Shown one piece after another: positions 35,755 through 44,328 of a stretch of DNA of 64,000 bases. Position 1 is the first letter of the stretch. Each line of letters starts with the position of its first letter. The position numbers and the translations under genes were made by a program. Below the pieces are notes generated by a model. That model ran no database searches and had not been told where the DNA came from. It saw only the letters and a list, made by a program, of their open reading frames with translations. Source of the DNA: Streptomyces sp. NRRL F-2580 (lineage in GTDB: Bacteria > Actinomycetota > Actinomycetes > Streptomycetales > Streptomycetaceae); the NCBI RefSeq assembly GCF_000720115.1, contig NZ_JOIR01000008.1, positions 62,001 through 126,000 of the forward strand, read 5' to 3'.

Positions 35755-36672
35755 TCAGCGCGCCGCCGTCTCCGGCAGCCAGGCCGGCAGGGCCTCGGTG
35801 CGCGCCAGCCACGCGGCCGGCAGCACCGCGTCCCCGCGGGACCCCAGCACCCCGCCGACGATCGCGCAGGTCGTATCGACGTCCCCGCCCACCTGCGCGG
35901 TGGTCCAGAAGGCCCGCTCGTAGTCGTCCAGCGCACGCGCTGCGGACCACAGGGCGAACGGCACCGTGTCATGGGCGCTCGTGCGCCGCCCGCAGCCCAG
36001 GACCGCCGCGACCGTGGTCGCGTCGCCGTAGTCCAGCATGTCCCGCGCCCGCCGCAGCCCGGCGCCCACGGCGCTGCGCGGCACCAGCGCGATCACCCCG
36101 TCCAGCAGGTCGGAGGCCTTCGGCGGACCGGCGGGCGCGGCGGCCAGGGCGGCCGCCGCGGCGACGGCCATCGCCCCGCACACGGCCTCGCGGTGCTGGT
36201 GGGTGGTGTAGGCGGAGATCTCCGCCTGGTGGGTGGCCTGTTCCGGGTCGTCGGCGTACCAGGCGCCCAGCGGCGCGATCCGCATGGCGGCGCCGTTGCC
36301 CCACGAGCCCTGCCCGTTGAACAGTTCCGCGGCCAGCGTGCGCCAGTCCTCACCCTCCCGCACCAGCCGCAGCATGCGGTTCACCGCGGGCCCGTAGCCC
36401 CGGTCGAAGTCGTGGTGGTGGGCGAAGGAGAGCGCGAGCGCGTCCTGGTCGATCCGTCCGTGCTCGGCCAGCACCGCCACGACCGAGCAGGCCATCTCGG
36501 TGTCGTCGGTCCACTGCCACGTCCCGGTGCCGGAGGGCAGCTCGCGTCGTTTGAGCAGCGGGTAGTTCACGGGGACGAAGTACTGGGAGCCCAGGGCGTC
36601 ACCCAGGGCCAGCCCGCGGAGGCTGGACATGGCGCGTGCGTAGCGCCGTTCGGGAGTGGAATCAGGCGTCAT
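35755..36672 (-). CDS. ADP-ribosylglycohydrolase (DraG) family protein
   Basis: A 305-residue all-helical hydrolase that removes ADP-ribose from proteins or small molecules. The magnesium-binding residues are visible: GDALG near residue 25, WTDDTEM near 55 and GGDVDTTCAIVGG near 265. Length and motifs are complete, so it should be active. The ATG at 36672 is 12 nt from the neighbouring histidine phosphatase stop, and both are on the minus strand, so the phosphatase gene lies upstream and they may be co-transcribed. The substrate (arginine-, DNA- or antibiotic-linked ADP-ribose) is not determined. Confidence 0.88.
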   Translation of the reverse strand: MTPDSTPERRYARAMSSLRGLALGDALGSQYFVPVNYPLLKRRELPSGTGTWQWTDDTEMACSVVAVLAEHGRIDQDALALSFAHHHDFDRGYGPAVNRMLRLVREGEDWRTLAAELFNGQGSWGNGAAMRIAPLGAWYADDPEQATHQAEISAYTTHQHREAVCGAMAVAAAAALAAAPAGPPKASDLLDGVIALVPRSAVGAGLRRARDMLDYGDATTVAAVLGCGRRTSAHDTVPFALWSAARALDDYERAFWTTAQVGGDVDTTCAIVGGVLGSRGDAVLPAAWLARTEALPAWLPETAAR

Positions 36673-36683
36673 CGCGGGTCACT

Positions 36684-37343
36684 CTAGCCGTCCAGGTCAT
36701 AAGGCTCGGGTGTGGTCCACCGCTCAAACGGGCGGTCCATCCGGTACCGGCCGTCAGGGCCCCTCAGGAGCACCCGGAATTCGCCGTTGCCGGGATTGGA
36801 CAGGGCCTCGAATTCGGACACCGACCAGTGGAACCAGCGCATGCAGAACAGCCGCATCGTCAGCCCGTGCGTCACCAGCAGGACGTTCTCGGGGTGGTCC
36901 GGGGCCTCGAAGCTGCGGTAGAGGCTTTCCAGGAAGGACCCGACCCGGTCGTACACGTCGGCCCCGGACTCGCCCTGCGCGAACCGGTAGAAGAAGTGCC
37001 CGTACGCGTCCCGGTACGCCTTCTGCAGCCGTACGTCGGCCCGGTCCTGCCAGTTCCCCCAGTCCTGCTCGCGCAGTCTCGGCTCCTCGCGCATCCGGAC
37101 CCGCGTCGGGTCCAGCCGCAGTTCGCGGAAGGTCTGCAGCGTCCGGCGGTACGGGGAGACGTACGCGCTGATCGTCTCCTCGCCGAAGAGCTCGCGCAGC
37201 CGCAGCCCGGCCGCCGCAGCCTGCTCACGCCCCTTCCGGGTCAGCCGCAGGGCATGGTCGGGCTCGCGTTCGTACACCGAGTCGTCGGCGTTCCCCTCCG
37301 ATTCCCCGTGCCGGACAAGGACGATGCGCCGTGGTCGAGCCAT
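36684..37343 (-). CDS. Histidine phosphatase (phosphoglycerate mutase-like)
   Basis: A 219-residue enzyme with the RHG catalytic motif LVRHGESEGN near the start (phosphorylated His) and the second His in LLVTHGLTMRLF. YVSPYRRTLQT and EEPRLREQDWGNWQ complete the family pattern. Members hydrolyse sugar phosphates, nucleotides or phosphoproteins; which applies here is unclear. It is not a full cofactor-dependent phosphoglycerate mutase by length. The ATG starts MARPRRIVLVRHG. Confidence 0.88.
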   Translation of the reverse strand: MARPRRIVLVRHGESEGNADDSVYEREPDHALRLTRKGREQAAAAGLRLRELFGEETISAYVSPYRRTLQTFRELRLDPTRVRMREEPRLREQDWGNWQDRADVRLQKAYRDAYGHFFYRFAQGESGADVYDRVGSFLESLYRSFEAPDHPENVLLVTHGLTMRLFCMRWFHWSVSEFEALSNPGNGEFRVLLRGPDGRYRMDRPFERWTTPEPYDLDG

Positions 37344-37416
37344 CCCACGACCCTATTCGGCCATCGCCCGACCAGCGCACCGGGCACGCCGATCGGCCCG
37401 GCGGGCAGTCGTACGG

Positions 37417-38022
37417 TCATACCGTCCAGGACGGTTCGAGATCCACGACATCACCGGTGAGCGCCTCGACATCGGCCTGGATCTGGGCGCGCAGGGAGAG
37501 CCGCTCGACCCGCTCCTGCCGGTACTTGCCGTGCTCGGCGGCGGCGTGCCACATCGACAGCACCAGGAACTCCCGCCCCGGGGCCTCCCCGAAGAGGCCG
37601 CGGACCATCCCGGGCGAGCCCGCCATGGCCGGGTTCCACACCTTCTCCTGCATGAGGGCGAAGTGGTCGACCCGGCCCTCACGGACGCGGGTGTGCGCGA
37701 CCCGCACCACGTCGGCGTCCGTGAAGCGCGGCTCGAAGCCGGTCTTCACGTCGAAGCGGTGATCGAAGAGGGTGACCCGCAGATCGGTGTAGGTGCCGTT
37801 CTGCGCGGCGGCCAGCCTGTCGTGCGAGCGGGCCATGAAGGAGTCGTAGAAGGACCGGCTCTCCCAGAACGCGAAGACATGCGCGACCCCCTGCCGGCCC
37901 CGGCTCCAGCCGCCGCCCTGCCCCCGGAAACCCGGCTCGCCCGGCAGCCCCGCCCATTTTCGCTGCCCGCGCTCGAACCCGCGTCGGTCCGTCACCGTGC
38001 AGCGAATCCACTTGACCAGCAC
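37417..38022 (-). CDS. YdbC/DUF4937-like protein
   Basis: A 201-residue protein. Features: VKWIRCTVTDRRGFERGQRKW at the start, FAFWESRSFYDSFMARSHDRL, and a second half with EFLVLSMWHAAAEHGKYRQERV. The two halves look like repeated dimeric alpha-beta barrel (monooxygenase/YdhR-like) folds with aromatic and His residues. The function is unknown. The GTG at 38022 lies 32 nt after the arylamine N-acetyltransferase stop on the same strand, so co-transcription is likely. Confidence 0.75.
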   Translation of the reverse strand: MLVKWIRCTVTDRRGFERGQRKWAGLPGEPGFRGQGGGWSRGRQGVAHVFAFWESRSFYDSFMARSHDRLAAAQNGTYTDLRVTLFDHRFDVKTGFEPRFTDADVVRVAHTRVREGRVDHFALMQEKVWNPAMAGSPGMVRGLFGEAPGREFLVLSMWHAAAEHGKYRQERVERLSLRAQIQADVEALTGDVVDLEPSWTV

Positions 38023-38054
38023 TGCGCCATCGTACGGGCCCGGCGCGGCCCGGG

Positions 38055-38894
38055 TCAGTCCTCGGCGCGGTTGATCCGCACCAGTTCCGCCGCATCCCGC
38101 TCGGGCAGGCGAATCCCGAACTCCCGGTCGAGGAGGGCGAGCAGCTCCTCCGGGCCGACGTCCCGCCGTTCGGTCCGCCCGTCGGGATACAGCAGGGTGA
38201 ACTCCCGCCCGACGAGCGCCCTGCGGACGGCGTCCCCCGGGTAGTGGACGACGAGCCGCCCCACGAAGGAGGAGCTGGGGTGGCCGGAGCTGTAGTGGTT
38301 GAGCAGGACGTAGTCGACGGGGTGGTAGCGCTGCGGGGAGAAGGCGTACAGGTCCCGCCAGGTCCCGCCGCGCAGGAGGCACAGCACGAGGATGCCGTCC
38401 TCCTCCTCGCGGACGCGGTACGTCCACTCCCCCTGCTCCAGCTCGACGCCGGGGCGCCCCAGCGGGACCGGCTCACGGGGGCCCTGGTGGCCGAACCCCA
38501 CGTCGCACAGCCACGGTTCGCCCTCGACCGTGACGACGAGGACGGCGTGCGTCACGGGCATCAGGGAGTCCCCGCGGGTGCGGTTGCGGGCACCGCGCCC
38601 GGAGACCTCGAAGCCGAGCCGCTCCAGGGCAGCGGCCAGCAGCGAGTTCTGCTCGTAGCAGTAGCCGCCGCGGTCGGCGTGCACGAGCTTGTCCTCGATC
38701 GACTTGACGTCCAGCGCGACGGGGCGGCCGAGCAGGACGTCCAGGCTCTCGAACGGGATGGCCGCGGTGTGGGCCCGGTGCACTGCGTACAACGTGGCGA
38801 GGTCCGGCCGGAGTTCCCGGCCGTCCCCCGCGTTCTCCTGAAGTCCGATCCTCGCCAGGTACGCGTCCAGATCCAGCTCTTCACCGCTCCACAT
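38055..38894 (-). CDS. Arylamine N-acetyltransferase
   Basis: A 279-residue NAT-family enzyme that transfers acetyl from acetyl-CoA to arylamines, hydrazines or related metabolites. The Cys-His-Asp triad is visible: GGYCYEQN (Cys near residue 74), THAVLVV (His) and CDVGFG (Asp). IPFESLDVLLGR near residue 45 is also characteristic. In actinomycetes, NAT homologues also make amides in natural product pathways, but no such cluster is adjacent. The ATG at 38894 begins MWSGEEL with GGGGAG upstream. Confidence 0.9.
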   Translation of the reverse strand: MWSGEELDLDAYLARIGLQENAGDGRELRPDLATLYAVHRAHTAAIPFESLDVLLGRPVALDVKSIEDKLVHADRGGYCYEQNSLLAAALERLGFEVSGRGARNRTRGDSLMPVTHAVLVVTVEGEPWLCDVGFGHQGPREPVPLGRPGVELEQGEWTYRVREEEDGILVLCLLRGGTWRDLYAFSPQRYHPVDYVLLNHYSSGHPSSSFVGRLVVHYPGDAVRRALVGREFTLLYPDGRTERRDVGPEELLALLDREFGIRLPERDAAELVRINRAED

Positions 38895-38917
38895 GACTCC
38901 CCGCTTCCCCGTTCCCC

Positions 38918-38961
38918 CCGTGCCGTCGGCATCGCACCGCCGTGCCGACGGCATCGCACCG
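38918..38961. repeat. 22-bp direct repeat upstream of the arylamine N-acetyltransferase gene
   Basis: Copies 38918-38939 and 38940-38961 differ at one base; a 5-bp start of a third copy follows. They lie in the promoter region between divergent reading frames. Confidence 0.8.
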
Positions 38962-39009
38962 CCGTGAATCACCGGGCCCCCGTTCGCCGGACCCCGCACA
39001 ATGATCGCC

Positions 39010-39399
39010 ATGACGGCCCTCCACACCAACCCGCTTTTCGCCCGCCTCGCCGAGGGCCGCCCCTCGACGGCGGTACGGACATCCCGATGCGGGGTGACGA
39101 AGCCGGCCTCCGTCCGGGACGTGGAGTTCACCACCCGCACCCGGGGCAACGAGCTCTTCGTGAACCCGCTGATGTCTCTGTGGTTCGCCTTCGACCTGCC
39201 GGGACTGGCCGCGCACTGTCTCTACCTGGACCGCATCGAGGACCCACCTGATGCGGCAGGTCCACTCCCGTCGGCCGTCAGGCGCGGCAGCGCAGCATCT
39301 CCAGCGGCGGGTTCGCCCGGAAGTCCGCCCAGAAGTCCTCACCGAACTCGCGCACCCCGGCGTCGGACACCTCGAACGGGACCCAGGTCAGCTCGCTGA
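39010..39399 (+). pseudogene. Possible truncated gene, function unknown
   Basis: The frame opens with MTALHTNPLFARLAEGRPST and keeps protein-like composition to about LYLDRIEDPPDA (39270). Beyond that it becomes Arg/Pro/Ser-rich and overlaps the 3' end of the methyltransferase gene antisense, as a shadow frame would. I therefore read it as an 80-90-residue remnant whose 3' end was lost, or a short gene running into a non-native tail. I cannot name a family. Confidence 0.35.
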
Positions 39400-40018
39400 A
39401 CCCGGCCGCGGGGAGGCACTTCTCGTAGATCTCTCGGCGCGGGAGGTTGGCGACGAACGAGACCGGCGGGTCGAGCAGCGCCGTGGTCCGGACTTGCGGC
39501 CCGGTCTCGCCCTGCTCGCCGGTGAGCACGCTGCGGAAGCCGTACCGTTCGGGGGTGGGCCCGTCGAAGCGGAAGTCGGGCGACTGGTTGAGCAGGAAGA
39601 ACTCTCCGCCGGGCTTCAGGCTCCGGTGCACGTTGCGGCACATCCGCTCCGTGGTGGCGACGTCCTGCGCGTAGTTGAGCAGCTGGACCCCCAGCGCGAT
39701 GTCGAAGGTCCGCGCGAGGGGCGGCAGTTCGGCCACGTCGCCCACCTCGTAGCGCACCCCCAGCGGATCGCCCTCCTCCAGCTGCTGTGCCACGGCGACC
39801 ATCTCACCGGAGATGTCGATTCCGAGCACGTCCGAGGCTCCGCGCCGCCTGAACTCCCTGCTGTAGAAACCGGTGCCGGAGGCCAGGTCGAGGAGCGACT
39901 TGCCCCGTACGTCCCCGACCAGGGCCAGGAAGCCCGGCACCACCACGTACTGCTCCAGCGGCAGGGACTTGAAACCCTCGTACGCTTCACCGATCTCGTC
40001 GTACTGCTGCGTGCTCAC
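39278..40018 (-). CDS. Class I SAM-dependent methyltransferase
   Basis: A 246-residue methyltransferase. Motif I is LLDLASGTGFYS, followed by an acidic ribose-binding residue in LGIDIS, a VRYEVGDVAEL segment and RSLKPGGEFFLLNQ before the last strands. The fold region spans residues 45-165. The end is variable and probably sets substrate choice. The GTG at 40018 (VSTQQYDEIG) has GGGAGA four bases upstream and is preferred to the ATG at 40042, which overlaps short CATGCCT repeats. The substrate is unknown. Confidence 0.85.
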   Translation of the reverse strand: MSTQQYDEIGEAYEGFKSLPLEQYVVVPGFLALVGDVRGKSLLDLASGTGFYSREFRRRGASDVLGIDISGEMVAVAQQLEEGDPLGVRYEVGDVAELPPLARTFDIALGVQLLNYAQDVATTERMCRNVHRSLKPGGEFFLLNQSPDFRFDGPTPERYGFRSVLTGEQGETGPQVRTTALLDPPVSFVANLPRREIYEKCLPAAGFSELTWVPFEVSDAGVREFGEDFWADFRANPPLEMLRCRA

Positions 40019-40032
40019 AGTTCTCCCATCCC

Positions 40033-40053
40033 CATGCCTCATGCCTCATGCCT
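40033..40053. repeat. Three CATGCCT units before the methyltransferase gene
   Basis: Perfect 7-bp tandem repeat lying 15 nt upstream of the chosen GTG start, so length change would move promoter or leader elements. The rest of the 40019-40314 gap shows only the nrdJ terminator. Confidence 0.8.
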
Positions 40054-40235
40054 CATCAGCTCCTCGCCGCCGGAACGCCCCTGCCCCGGGGTGCGCCACG
40101 GCCTCTGGCGGGCAGTCTCTCCCAAGCTGACGGGCCGTTGTACTTGGCAGAACCAACGAAAAACCGGCCCCCGTCCCGGCTCGCCGTACGGGCGGGCGTA
40201 CGGGACGGCGGCGACGGGAAGGGCGCAGGCACGAC

Positions 40236-40266
40236 GAAGGGGACCGGCCTGAGGCCGGTCCCCTTC
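40236..40266 (-). terminator. Terminator of nrdJ
   Basis: 14-bp perfect stem (40236-40249 with 40253-40266) and a 3-nt loop, about 50 nt past the nrdJ stop. Confidence 0.75.
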
Positions 40267-40314
40267 ATGCGTGGTGAGCCGCTGGTCAGCTACCCGTGCG
40301 GGCTACGCCCGGCG

Positions 40315-43203
40315 TCAGCTGCAGCCGCTGGTGGAGCCGCAGCCCTCGCAGATGTAGCAGGAGCCGGCGCGCTGCATCTTCGTACCGCAGGAGAAGCAGA
40401 GCGGGGCGTCGGCGGAGACCCCGAGCTGCATCTCGACCAGTTCGGCGCTGCTGTGCGCCGTCTTGGGGGACGGGACAGAGGCGGTGACGGCCGGCTTCGG
40501 CGCCGACGGCACCGCGGTCAGCGGGACCGACTGGGTCAGCGACTCGGTGTCCAGCTCGTCCTCGAGGGGCTCGTAGGAGCCGGTGTCGAGGTGGCGCTGG
40601 CGCTCCTCGGCGGTGTGGATGCCGAGGGCCGAGCGGGTCTCGAAGGGCAGGAAGTCGAGCGCCAGGCGACGGAAGATGTAGTCGACGATCGACTGCGCCA
40701 TCCGCACGTCCGGGTCGTCCGTCATGCCGGCCGGCTCGAAGCGCATGTTGGTGAACTTCGAGACGTAGGTCTCCAGCGGCACGCCGTACTGCAGACCGAC
40801 CGAGACGGCGATGGAGAAGGCGTCCATCATGCCCGCGAGGGTCGAGCCCTGCTTGGACATCTTCAGGAAGACCTCGCCCAGGCCGTCGTCCGGGTAGGAG
40901 TTCGCCGTCATGTAGCCCTCGGCGCCACCGACCGTGAAGGAGGTGGTGATGCCCGGGCGGCCCTTGGGGAGGCGCTTGCGGACGGGGCGGTACTCGATGA
41001 CCTTCTCGACGGTCGCGCGGATGGTCTCCTCCGCCTTGGCGGTGACCTCCTCCTTCTCCTCTTCCTTCTTCTTCGCGGAGAGGGGCTGGCCGACCTTGCA
41101 GTTGTCGCGGTAGATCGCGAGCGCCTTGACGCCCATCTTCCACGCCTCGAAGTAGATCTCCTCGATCTCCTCGACGGTCGCCGTCTCCGGCATGTTGACC
41201 GTCTTGGAGATCGCGCCGGAGATCCAGGGCTGGATCGCGGCCATCATGCGGACGTGGCCCATCGCGGAGATGGAGCGCTCGCCCATGGCGCAGTCGAACA
41301 CCGAGTAGTGCTCGGCCTTCAGGCCCGGGGCGTCGACGACCACGCCGTGCTCGGCGATGTGGGAGACGATCGCCTCGATCTGCTCCTCCTGGTAACCCAG
41401 GCGGCGCAGGGCCTGCGGGACGGTGCCGTTGACGATCTGCATCGAGCCGCCGCCGACGAGCTTCTTGAACTTGACCAGGGCCAGGTCCGGCTCGACACCG
41501 GTGGTGTCGCAGGACATCGCGAGACCGATGGTGCCGGTCGGCGCGAGGACGGAGGCCTGGGAGTTGCGGAAGCCGTTCTGCTCGCCGAGGCGCAGGACGT
41601 CCTGCCAGGCCTCGGTGGCCGCGGCCCAGATGACGTTGTCGAGGTCCTCGGTGCGCGGGGCGACGGCGTTGGCGTCGGCGTGCTGCTTCATGACGCGCTT
41701 GTGGGCGTCGGCGTTGCGGGCGTAGCCGTCGTACGGGCCGACGATCGCGGCCAGCTCGGCGGAGCGCTTGTACGCCGTACCGGTCATCAGCGAGGTGATC
41801 GACGCGGCGAGGGTGCGGCCGCCGTCCGAGTCGTACGCGTGGCCGGTGGCCATCAGCAGGGCGCCGAGGTTGGCGTAGCCGATGCCCAGCTGGCGGAAGG
41901 CGCGGGTGTTCTCGCCGATCTTCTGCGTCGGGAAGTCCGCGAAGCAGATGGAGATGTCCATCGCGGTGATGACGAGCTCGACGACCTTGGCGAAGCGCTC
42001 GGCGTCGAACGACTGGTCGCCCTTGCCGTCGTCGTTGAGGAACTTCATCAGGTTGAGCGAGGCGAGGTTGCAGGACGTGTTGTCCAGGTGCATGTACTCG
42101 CTGCAGGGGTTGGACGCGGTGATGCGGCCGGACTCGGGGCAGGTGTGCCAGTTGTTGATCACACCGTCGTACTGGATGCCCGGGTCGGCGCAGGCCCACG
42201 CGGCCTCGGCGAGCTTGCGGAAGAGCGCCTTGGCGTCGACCTTCTCGATGACCTCGCCGGTCATGCGGGCACGCAGGGCGAACTCGGTGCCGTTCTCGAC
42301 TGCCGTCATGAACTCGTCGTTCACGCGGACGGAGTTGTTGGCGTTCTGGTACTGGACGGACGTGATGTCGTCGCCGCCCAGGTCCATGTCGAAGCCCGCG
42401 TCGCGCAGGGCGCGGATCTTCTCCTCTTCCTTCACCTTGGTCTCGATGAAGGCCTCGACGTCCGGGTGGTCCACGTCCAGGACGACCATCTTGGCCGCGC
42501 GGCGGGTGGCGCCGCCCGACTTGATCGTTCCTGCGGACGCGTCGGCGCCGCGCATGAAGGAGACCGGACCGGAGGCGTTGCCGCCGGAGGAGAGGAGCTC
42601 CTTGGAGGAGCGGATGCGGGAGAGGTTCAGGCCGGCGCCGGAGCCACCCTTGAAGATCATGCCTTCTTCCTTGTACCAGTCGAGGATCGACTCCATGGAG
42701 TCGTCGACGGACAGGATGAAGCAGGCGGAGACCTGCTGCGGCTGGGCCGTTCCGACGTTGAACCACACCGGCGAGTTGAAGCTGAAGATCTGGTGCAGGA
42801 GGGCGTAGGTCAGCTCGTGCTCGAAGATCTCCACGTCGGCGGGCGACGCGAAGTAGCCGAAGTCCTCGCCGGCCTTCGTGTAGGTCTTCACGATCCGGTC
42901 GATCAGCTGCTTCAGACCGGTCTCGCGCTGCGGGGTGCCGACCGCGCCGCGGAAGTACTTGCTGGTGACGATGTTGACCGCGTTCACCGACCAGAAATCG
43001 GGGAACTCGACGCCACGCTGCTCGAAGTTGACCGAGCCGTCGCGCCAGTTGGTCATGACGACGTCACGGCGCTCCCAGCTCACCTCGTCGTACGGGTGCA
43101 CGCCGGGGGTGGTGTGGATGCGCTCGATACGCAGGCCGCCCTTGGCGGCCTTGGTCCCCTTGGCGCGGGAACCACGTGCCGAGCTGCTCGCCGTCTCTGT
43201 CAT
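40315..43203 (-). CDS. nrdJ: Vitamin B12-dependent (class II) ribonucleotide reductase
   Basis: A 962-residue enzyme reducing ribonucleotides to deoxyribonucleotides using adenosylcobalamin, with no oxygen needed. Seen: NSPVWFNVG, GGSGAGLNLSRIRS, NPCSEYMHLDNTSCNLASLN (active-site Cys, Glu and Asn) and a C-terminal zinc-ribbon-like Cys array CFSCG...CYICEGCG with a final CSTSGCS. The ATG has GGGAGG six bases upstream. It lies downstream of nrdR, 144 nt apart, same strand, forming the nrdRJ operon; NrdR represses both when nucleotides are plentiful. No cobalamin riboswitch was seen ahead of it. Confidence 0.95.
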   Translation of the reverse strand: MTETASSSARGSRAKGTKAAKGGLRIERIHTTPGVHPYDEVSWERRDVVMTNWRDGSVNFEQRGVEFPDFWSVNAVNIVTSKYFRGAVGTPQRETGLKQLIDRIVKTYTKAGEDFGYFASPADVEIFEHELTYALLHQIFSFNSPVWFNVGTAQPQQVSACFILSVDDSMESILDWYKEEGMIFKGGSGAGLNLSRIRSSKELLSSGGNASGPVSFMRGADASAGTIKSGGATRRAAKMVVLDVDHPDVEAFIETKVKEEEKIRALRDAGFDMDLGGDDITSVQYQNANNSVRVNDEFMTAVENGTEFALRARMTGEVIEKVDAKALFRKLAEAAWACADPGIQYDGVINNWHTCPESGRITASNPCSEYMHLDNTSCNLASLNLMKFLNDDGKGDQSFDAERFAKVVELVITAMDISICFADFPTQKIGENTRAFRQLGIGYANLGALLMATGHAYDSDGGRTLAASITSLMTGTAYKRSAELAAIVGPYDGYARNADAHKRVMKQHADANAVAPRTEDLDNVIWAAATEAWQDVLRLGEQNGFRNSQASVLAPTGTIGLAMSCDTTGVEPDLALVKFKKLVGGGSMQIVNGTVPQALRRLGYQEEQIEAIVSHIAEHGVVVDAPGLKAEHYSVFDCAMGERSISAMGHVRMMAAIQPWISGAISKTVNMPETATVEEIEEIYFEAWKMGVKALAIYRDNCKVGQPLSAKKKEEEKEEVTAKAEETIRATVEKVIEYRPVRKRLPKGRPGITTSFTVGGAEGYMTANSYPDDGLGEVFLKMSKQGSTLAGMMDAFSIAVSVGLQYGVPLETYVSKFTNMRFEPAGMTDDPDVRMAQSIVDYIFRRLALDFLPFETRSALGIHTAEERQRHLDTGSYEPLEDELDTESLTQSVPLTAVPSAPKPAVTASVPSPKTAHSSAELVEMQLGVSADAPLCFSCGTKMQRAGSCYICEGCGSTSGCS

Positions 43204-43347
43204 GCCAGGCCTCCCATATGCGGGCAAAAACGCCCTAAAGTGCCAGCGTTATTCCGCGGCACGGTGCTGTGTCTCTGTATCTACGTCTCTTCGCACGACC
43301 CACCGGCCTCCCCGCGGCGCGCGAGCGTCGCGGCGAGGGCCGTCCGG

Positions 43348-43860
43348 TCAGTCGGCGGCGGAGGCGGGCACGGGGACCGGAGCGGTCCCTCCGTGCTCGC
43401 ACTCATCAGGGTGAGGCCGCGGCTCGCGCAGTTCCGCGATGGCGGTCTCGAAGTCCTCAAGGGTGTCGAACGCTTTGTAGACGGACGCGAAGCGCAGGTA
43501 GGCGACCAGGTCGAGCTCCTGCAACGGGCCGAGAATGGCCAGACCCACGTCATGGGTGGTCAGCTCGGCACTCCCGGTGGCGCGCACCGCCTCCTCGACC
43601 CGCTGGCCGAGCTTGGCGAGGGCGTCCTCGGTGACCGGTCGCCCCTGGCACGCCTTGCGCACGCCGGAGATGACCTTGGTACGGCTGAAGGGTTCCGTCA
43701 CCCCGCTGCGCTTGATCACCATCAGCGAGGCCGTCTCCACCGTCGTGAAACGACGGGAGCAGTCGGGGCACTGACGGCGCCTGCGGATCGACGTGCCGTC
43801 GTCCGTGGTGCGGCTGTCGACGACACGGCTGTCGGGGTGCCTGCAGAAGGGGCAGTGCAC
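43348..43860 (-). CDS. nrdR: Ribonucleotide reductase repressor NrdR
   Basis: A 170-residue repressor. The N-terminal zinc ribbon has CPFC...CPDCSRRF (four Cys, residues 3-34) for DNA binding. The ATP-cone (about residues 48-135) has [14 protein letters not shown] and KACQGRPV for ATP/dATP sensing. The acidic C-terminal tail is variable. The ATG begins MHCPFC. Two matching boxes 31 bp apart lie 134 nt upstream. It is known to regulate nrdAB and nrdRJ in S. coelicolor. Confidence 0.95.
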   Translation of the reverse strand: MHCPFCRHPDSRVVDSRTTDDGTSIRRRRQCPDCSRRFTTVETASLMVIKRSGVTEPFSRTKVISGVRKACQGRPVTEDALAKLGQRVEEAVRATGSAELTTHDVGLAILGPLQELDLVAYLRFASVYKAFDTLEDFETAIAELREPRPHPDECEHGGTAPVPVPASAAD

Positions 43861-43993
43861 GGTTCCCTCACCCTCCCTCTTGGCACGACAGAATCACCCC
43901 ACACGCCCCTCAACGACGGAGAAGAACTCTGCCGGGGGCTCGTGGAGCAGCCACCAGCATATGCGATCCCAGGAGCCTCAGCAGACTCCAGGA

Positions 43994-44009
43994 CCACTAC
44001 TTCTGGGTG
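43994..44009 (-). promoter_or_regulatory. nrdR: NrdR box 2
   Basis: Minus strand CACCCAGAAGTAGTGG, matching the NrdR box pattern (conserved C4, A6, A8, T11, G13). It lies exactly 31 bp, three helical turns, from box 1. Confidence 0.6.
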
Positions 44010-44024
44010 GCAGCGCTCATCCAA

Positions 44025-44040
44025 CCACTAGATCTTGGGT
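44025..44040 (-). promoter_or_regulatory. nrdR: NrdR box 1
   Basis: Minus strand ACCCAAGATCTAGTGG, a good match to the NrdR box, with the central AGATCT palindrome. Confidence 0.65.
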
Positions 44041-44250
44041 TGGAGTGGATTTTCGTGGCTCTGCGTGTCGCGGCGTCCGCCAGGCGGTCACGAGGCCCGT
44101 CGATGCCACACTGGGCACAGGCCCGGACGGCGGCGATCCGACCGGGAAGGGTACCGTAAGCAGCGGACGTCGGATCGAACCCGCGTTCGGTGGACCGATC
44201 GTCCATACACCCCTTGATATACCCACGCCGGACGATCCGCGATTTTTCAC

Positions 44251-44292
44251 TCGAACGTGTGTTTGGCGCAACCTTTCGAAAGCTACTACCGT
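44251..44292 (+). promoter_or_regulatory. lexA: lexA promoter with SOS box
   Basis: TCGAACGTGTGTTTGG (44251-44266) matches the actinobacterial SOS box TCGAAC-N4-GTTCGA, with two changes in the right half-site. -35 TTGGCG (44263-44268) overlaps it; spacer 18; -10 TACCGT (44287-44292). LexA should repress its own transcription here. Confidence 0.75.
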
Positions 44293-44328
44293 TGTCCAGC
44301 TAGGGAGAACATTTCGAGAGGGGCCGAC

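Noticed and set aside
37417..38427. Longer form of the YdbC-like ORF reaching 38427
   Set aside because: The added residues are an out-of-frame reading of the arylamine N-acetyltransferase gene.
38918..38961. Direct repeats considered as a CRISPR remnant
   Set aside because: Two adjacent 22-bp copies with no spacer between them and no cas genes nearby.
43204..43347. Region ahead of nrdJ inspected for a cobalamin riboswitch
   Set aside because: Only 144 nt, with no recognisable B12-box (AGYCMGGAGACC-like) sequence; nrdJ appears to be transcribed from the nrdR promoter.
40048..44031. A 1327-codon open frame on the plus strand
   Set aside because: It is the complement of nrdJ and nrdR. GC-rich third positions leave the antisense frame open; composition is Val/Leu/Asp/Gly-rich without domains.
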